A DNA stretch of 9,084 nucleotides from Salinirussus sp. Lineage in GTDB: Archaea > Halobacteriota > Halobacteria > Halobacteriales > Haloarculaceae. Shown here one piece after another: positions 6,122 to 9,084 of the stretch. A program made the translations under genes and the position numbers. How positions within the stretch are numbered: position 1 is the stretch's first letter; each line of letters starts with the position of its first letter. The notes beneath the pieces were generated by a model. It made no database searches and had not been told where the DNA came from. It saw only the letters and a program-made list of their open reading frames with translations. The stretch is from contig JAQCNN010000092.1 of NCBI GenBank assembly GCA_028275005.1, positions 1-9,084 on the forward strand. The letters run 5' to 3'.

Positions 6122-6529
6122 GTGCTCGCGGACAGAGGCTCCACACTCGTTTCGCACCTGTCCGACTGCAACCGGGTTGTCGAGGTCGGGGTTGGCAACC
6201 GCCCCGGTGTCGCCGCGGCTCTCGCCGACCAGGGTGTCGACGTGACGGCCACCGACATCCGGGACCGCCAAACCCCGGACGCTGTCCGCTTTGTCCGTGA
6301 CGATATCACCGACCCGGACCCCAGGGTCTACCGCGACGCCGACGCCGTCTACGCCCGTCACTGCCCCCCGGAGCTCCAGCGTCCCGCCCGTGACGCCGCC
6401 CAGGCTGCCGGCGCCCGCCTCCTCTTTACCACGCTCGGCGGCGACCCCACACTCGTCGACGCCACCCGGGTGACCGCCGACGACGGCACTGTCTTCGTCG
6501 CCGACCCGAACCCGTCCCCCGGGGCGTGA
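6122..6529 (+). CDS. UPF0146 family protein (Rossmann-fold, methyltransferase-like)
   Basis: The 135-residue product has a Rossmann-type glycine loop, VVEVGVGNRPGVAAAL (19-34), like motif I of SAM-dependent methyltransferases. An acidic second-strand end, ATDIRD (43-48), and DDITDP (60-65) follow. The segment YARHCPPEL (77-85) stands where this archaeal family usually carries a PPPEL-type motif. It is shorter than a full methyltransferase and lacks an obvious substrate domain, so activity is unproven; nucleotide or SAM binding is plausible. The start is forced. An in-frame stop lies at 6110-6112, and GTG 6122 is the only start codon before the glycine loop apart from unlikely CTG codons. The gene is divergent from amzA across 38 bp and 66 bp ahead of the HAD gene. 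Confidence 0.88.
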   Translation: MLADRGSTLVSHLSDCNRVVEVGVGNRPGVAAALADQGVDVTATDIRDRQTPDAVRFVRDDITDPDPRVYRDADAVYARHCPPELQRPARDAAQAAGARLLFTTLGGDPTLVDATRVTADDGTVFVADPNPSPGA

Positions 6530-6552
6530 GCGCGACCGGGGCCGCCCGGACA

Positions 6553-6570
6553 GAAGCCACAACCGGCTTC
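6553..6570. repeat. Inverted repeat before the HAD hydrolase gene
   Basis: GAAGCC (6553-6558) and GGCTTC (6565-6570) are perfect complements around a 6-base loop. It lies 23 bp after the UPF0146 stop and 25 bp before the HAD start, where a promoter box would be expected. It could be an operator or an RNA hairpin; no T-run follows it. Confidence 0.4.
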
Positions 6571-6595
6571 AGGGAGGCGGTCGTCCGGTAGCAGC

Positions 6596-7459
6596 ATGAA
6601 CGTCGATGCCGTTGTCCTGGACGTCGACGGCGTGCTGGTCGACGTTGCGGACTCCTACCGGCGTGCCATCGTCGAGTCGGTCGACCGGGTCTACGACGAC
6701 ACCGTTCCGAGGGCGGCCGTCCAGTCCTTCAAGAACGCCGGCGGCTTCAACAACGACTGGGAGCTCACCTACGCCGCCGCGCTGTTCGTCCTCGCACGCC
6801 GCGAAGGGATGGACCGCCCGCTGTCGGGGTTCACCGCGGCCGTCGAGGGGATGGGCGGCGGACTCGACGCCGCGCTGTCGGTCGTTGCCGAGGAGCTACC
6901 ACCCGCCGCCGCCGAGCGGGTCCTCGGCACCTGGGACCGCGACCGTCTGCGGGAGGCCTTCCAGGCGCTGTATCTCGGCGAGGAGCGCTACCGCGAACTC
7001 GAGGGGGGCACCCCCCCGTTCGCGGCGCCGGGCTACATCCACGACGAGGAGGTGCTGGTCACGCCCGACACGGTGGCGACGCTGACCGACAGCCGACCTG
7101 TCGGCGTGCTCACCGGCCGACCGGCCGCCGAGGCCGACATCGCCCTGCAGCGGGCCGGGCTGGACGTGCCCGCCGAGCACCGTTTCACGATGGACGACTG
7201 GCCGGGCGCGAAACCCGACCCCGGCGCGCTGGTCTCGCTCGCAAAGACGTTCGACGCCGACCGGGTGGCCTTCGTCGGCGACACGCTGGACGATGTCCAG
7301 ACGGCCGTCAACGCCGCCGAGGCCGACGGCCGGACATACCTCGGGATAGGGGTACTCACCGGCGGGCTCACCGGCGACTCGGGCCGCGAGCGCTTCGAGC
7401 GTGCCGGCGCCGAGACGGTCGTCGACTCGGTCAACGACCTGCCGGGTGCCCTGTCGTGA
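6596..7459 (+). CDS. HAD superfamily hydrolase, TIGR01548-type
   Basis: This 287-residue cytoplasmic hydrolase has all four HAD motifs. Motif I is the DVDGV segment, with nucleophile D9 and acid/base D11. Motif II is T173 in VLTGRP, motif III is K206 in GAKPDPG, and motif IV is D229 with D232-D233 in FVGDTLDDV. A helical cap insert lies between motifs I and II, at about residues 15-160, and contains the segment FKNAGGFNNDWELTYA (45-60) typical of the subfamily I recognise as TIGR01548. The expected reaction is phosphate-ester hydrolysis; the substrate is unknown. No clear TATA box lies about 27 bp upstream. A GGGAGG sequence at 6572-6577 is about 18 bp from the ATG, too far for a normal ribosome site. 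Its stop overlaps the next gene's start by 4 bp (GTGA), so the pair is probably translated together. Confidence 0.93.
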   Translation: MNVDAVVLDVDGVLVDVADSYRRAIVESVDRVYDDTVPRAAVQSFKNAGGFNNDWELTYAAALFVLARREGMDRPLSGFTAAVEGMGGGLDAALSVVAEELPPAAAERVLGTWDRDRLREAFQALYLGEERYRELEGGTPPFAAPGYIHDEEVLVTPDTVATLTDSRPVGVLTGRPAAEADIALQRAGLDVPAEHRFTMDDWPGAKPDPGALVSLAKTFDADRVAFVGDTLDDVQTAVNAAEADGRTYLGIGVLTGGLTGDSGRERFERAGAETVVDSVNDLPGALS

Positions 7460-7836
7460 GCCGCCCGCCGGCCCCCGCGATGCGGGACACGGTTGTGGTC
7501 TTCCTGCTCGCTATCCTCGCCTGTCTCCCGGTGGTTGCGCCGCCGACCCCGCTGTCAGCGGCTATCTACCTGGGGGTTTCGCTCTCCTTTACCGGCTTTG
7601 TGGGCCTGTTACTGGTCGTCGCCTTCGACTACCGTCGGGTCCGGCTCGCACCCCTGCCCGCCCTGACGACCGTCGGGCTGGCCGTCGCGTTCGCACTCGC
7701 CGCGCGGGTCGCGATGACCGGTGTGGCGGCGACCGTGCTCCGCGTGCTCCTCGTGAGCGGTGGGGGCGGCGTCGGCCTCGGTGTCGGGCTGTGGGTCGCC
7801 TACGACGGGCCACTCGACCGGCTCCGCGGGGGTTGA
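7456..7836 (+). CDS. Small four-helix membrane protein, function unknown
   Basis: The 126-residue protein has four hydrophobic segments, at about residues 12-28, 35-57, 67-88 and 91-115. The last contains a glycine-rich stretch, SGGGGVGLGVG (101-111). Charged residues are few and lie in loops (DYRRVR at 58-63) and at the C-terminus (DRLRGG). I do not recognise the family, and there is no catalytic motif. The GTG at 7456 overlaps the HAD stop in a GTGA junction, the usual sign of translational coupling. An in-frame ATG at 7480 would give a 118-residue protein that begins right at the first helix and cannot be excluded. No ribosome-binding site or TATA box supports the ATG independently. Confidence 0.78.
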   Translation: MSRPPAPAMRDTVVVFLLAILACLPVVAPPTPLSAAIYLGVSLSFTGFVGLLLVVAFDYRRVRLAPLPALTTVGLAVAFALAARVAMTGVAATVLRVLLVSGGGGVGLGVGLWVAYDGPLDRLRGG

Positions 7837-7876
7837 GCCGGCCACCCCTCACCCTTCGCCCCTCGTCGGGAGGCAC

Positions 7877-7883
7877 GTTTTTA
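7877..7883 (+). promoter_or_regulatory. TATA box of the MBL-fold hydrolase gene
   Basis: GTTTTTA is the only AT-rich patch in the 70-bp gap and is centred 27 bp before the ATG at 7907, which fits a leaderless transcript. It makes the MBL gene independent of the HAD/membrane protein pair upstream. Confidence 0.65.
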
Positions 7884-7906
7884 CCTGCGGCGGTGTCCAC
7901 ACCCGT

Positions 7907-8866
7907 ATGGACGACTGCCACCGTATCGGGGTGCCAACGCCGTTTGCCGTCGGCCGCGTGAACTGTTATGTCCTCCACGGCGACGGGCTCACGCTGGTCG
8001 ACCCGGGGCCGGCCAGTGCGGACGCACGCGAGGCGCTCGCGGCGGGGCTCGCCGAGGAGGGCTACGAGCTAGCAGACGTCGACCGGGTGCTGGTGACCCA
8101 CCCCCACATGGACCACTTCGGTGACGCCGCGAGTGTCGCGGAGGAGTCGGGCGCGACGGTCTGTGCCCACACCGACGCTGTCGGGTGGTTGACCGACCCC
8201 GACGCCCAGTTCGAGCGCGAGCAGGCGCTGTTCGAGCCGTTTCTCGTCTCGATGGGGCTGCCCGAGCGGCTGAGTGACACCGTCATCTCGCTGCCCGAGA
8301 CCTACCGGGACTTTCGTGACCCGGTGACCGTCGACCGCGAACTCGTCGACGGCGATACGATCGACGCCGGTGTCGAACTCGAGGTGACCTACACCCCCGG
8401 CCACGCGCCGGGGTCGGTCTGCTTTCTCGCCGACGAGGCGCTCTTTACCGGTGACCACCTCCTCGGCCACATCTCCCCGAACCCCCTTCTCACCACACGC
8501 CCCGACGACCCCGACGAACGGACCCGGAGCCTCCCCAGCTATCTCGACGCCCTGGAGACAATCCAGGGGGTCGACGCCCCGGTCGCCCGCCCGGGTCACG
8601 GCGACCCTGTCACCGATATCGACGGCCGGGTCACGGAGATCCTCGAGCACCACCGCGAGCGCGAGGAGCGGGTCGCGGACCTCCTCGCCGCCGAGGGCCC
8701 GATGACCGCCTACGACGTCACCCAGGAGCTGTTCCCGGACCTCCCTGCCACCGAGCTGTTCCCCGGGATGTCCGAGACGATCGGTCACCTGGACCTGCTG
8801 GAGGACGATGACCGGGTCACAATCGAGGAGACTGACGGCGTCGTGACCTACGACGTGGCGGGGTAG
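7907..8866 (+). CDS. MBL-fold metallo-hydrolase with C-terminal winged helix
   Basis: This 319-residue cytoplasmic hydrolase has the metallo-beta-lactamase motif HPHMDH at 65-70 (H65, H67, D69, H70). It also has H166 in TPGHAPGS, D183 in FTGDH and H231 in RPGHGDP. These make up a complete two-metal site. The N-terminal strands PTPFAVGRVNCYVL and LTLVDPGP (residues 10-37) are typical of the glyoxalase II/LACTB2 branch. After about residue 245 a helical segment (HHREREERVADLL) and a winged-helix-like domain with PMTAYDVTQELF follow, as in the LACTB2 group. LACTB2-type proteins include an RNA endonuclease, whereas glyoxalase II relatives cleave thioesters. The sequence does not decide between them, so I leave the substrate open. 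The start is set by the TATA box 27 bp upstream. It is convergent with the gene at 8893, with 26 bp between. Confidence 0.92.
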   Translation: MDDCHRIGVPTPFAVGRVNCYVLHGDGLTLVDPGPASADAREALAAGLAEEGYELADVDRVLVTHPHMDHFGDAASVAEESGATVCAHTDAVGWLTDPDAQFEREQALFEPFLVSMGLPERLSDTVISLPETYRDFRDPVTVDRELVDGDTIDAGVELEVTYTPGHAPGSVCFLADEALFTGDHLLGHISPNPLLTTRPDDPDERTRSLPSYLDALETIQGVDAPVARPGHGDPVTDIDGRVTEILEHHREREERVADLLAAEGPMTAYDVTQELFPDLPATELFPGMSETIGHLDLLEDDDRVTIEETDGVVTYDVAG

Positions 8867-8892
8867 TCCGGCCCCCCGTGCCGCCCACGCGC

Positions 8893-9084
8893 TCACAGCT
8901 CCCGGCGACGACCCTTCGGGACCTGTGAGCGCAGCGTCCCGTAGGTGTAGAGGCCAACGCCGAGCGGCTCGGGCTCGCCGGCGATCTCGTGAGCGACTAT
9001 CAGATACCCCCAGTCGCCGTCCCACCCGAGCTCCTGTTCCTCGCCGGCGAGAAACCGTCGCGCCTGCTGGCGGTCGAGTTCGAG
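8893..9084 (-). CDS. Partial gene: C-terminal PUA-like RNA-binding domain protein (DUF7122-like)
   Basis: An open frame of 63 codons plus a TGA stop (8893-8895) runs off the right edge, so the N-terminus is missing. It begins LELDRQQARRFLAGEEQELG and continues with a WGYLIV strand, then LGVGLYTYGTLRSQVPKGRR near the end. The order of a FLxGE helix, a GWxxV-like strand, LGxG, GxL and PKGxR matches the PUA-like domain at the C-terminus of NOL1/NOP2/RsmF-type rRNA methyltransferases. Haloarchaea also carry it in a shorter standalone protein that I recall as DUF7122. The coding strand shows the acidic, GC-rich halophile composition. I infer a role in RNA binding, perhaps rRNA modification or ribosome assembly. 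Whether a methyltransferase domain precedes it cannot be seen here. Confidence 0.75.
   Translation of the reverse strand, partial: LELDRQQARRFLAGEEQELGWDGDWGYLIVAHEIAGEPEPLGVGLYTYGTLRSQVPKGRRREL

Noticed and set aside
5990..6562. Minus-strand open frame over UPF0146 and the amzA promoter
   Set aside because: It overlaps a recognisable plus-strand family and a strong TATA box, and its sequence is low-complexity with no motif.
6572..6577. Shine-Dalgarno site for the HAD gene
   Set aside because: GGGAGG is about 18 bp from the ATG, too far for normal archaeal initiation.
8069..9025. Minus-strand open frame of 318 codons antisense to the MBL gene
   Set aside because: The composition is that of a shadow frame. 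It crosses the edge gene in a different frame, and the plus strand carries a complete MBL metal site.
1..9084. CRISPR array, insertion sequence, tRNA, rRNA or integrase
   Set aside because: I saw no regularly spaced repeats, terminal inverted repeats with a transposase, cloverleaf sequence or recombinase motifs. Composition is uniform along the window.

Overview
The window looks like core chromosome of an extremely halophilic archaeon (class Halobacteria). The DNA is very GC-rich, the encoded proteins are rich in Asp and Glu and poor in Lys, and several genes have an AT-rich box about 25-30 bp before the start codon with no Shine-Dalgarno site. That spacing is the pattern of leaderless archaeal transcripts. 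Most proteins match well-known archaeal or haloarchaeal families. The genus cannot be fixed from the sequence alone.

Layout, left to right. (1) 39-1955 (+): a PIN domain / ATPase / KH protein. (2) 1986-2246 (-): a small winged-helix regulator, convergent with gene 1. (3) 2296-2850 (-): a four-helix membrane protein with an acidic N-terminal tail, upstream of the regulator. (4) 2978-3280 (+): a three-helix EMC6-like membrane protein, 2 bp ahead of (5) 3283-5112 (+): RLI/ABCE1, the iron-sulfur twin-ATPase ribosome recycling factor. (6) 5212-5433 (-): a very acidic 73-residue protein of unknown function. (7) 5562-6083 (-): archaemetzincin, a zinc protease. It is divergent, across only 38 bp, from (8) 6122-6529 (+): a UPF0146 Rossmann-fold protein. 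(9) 6596-7459 (+): a HAD phosphatase-like hydrolase that overlaps by 4 bp (10) 7456-7836 (+): a four-helix membrane protein. (11) 7907-8866 (+): a metallo-beta-lactamase-fold hydrolase with a C-terminal winged helix. (12) 8893-9084 (-, running off the right edge): the C-terminal part of a protein with a PUA-like RNA-binding module.

The genes are mostly housekeeping. Several relate to RNA or translation: RLI, the PIN/KH protein and the PUA-like protein. Close spacing suggests two transcription units, EMC6-like/RLI and HAD/membrane protein. No mobile element, CRISPR array, tRNA, rRNA, prophage or obvious defence island was seen, and no stretch over 300 bp lacks a gene. I found no convincing new multi-gene system. 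The points most worth a second look are the interlocked divergent promoters between amzA and UPF0146, the EMC6-like/RLI pairing, and the small acidic gene with palindromes in its promoter.
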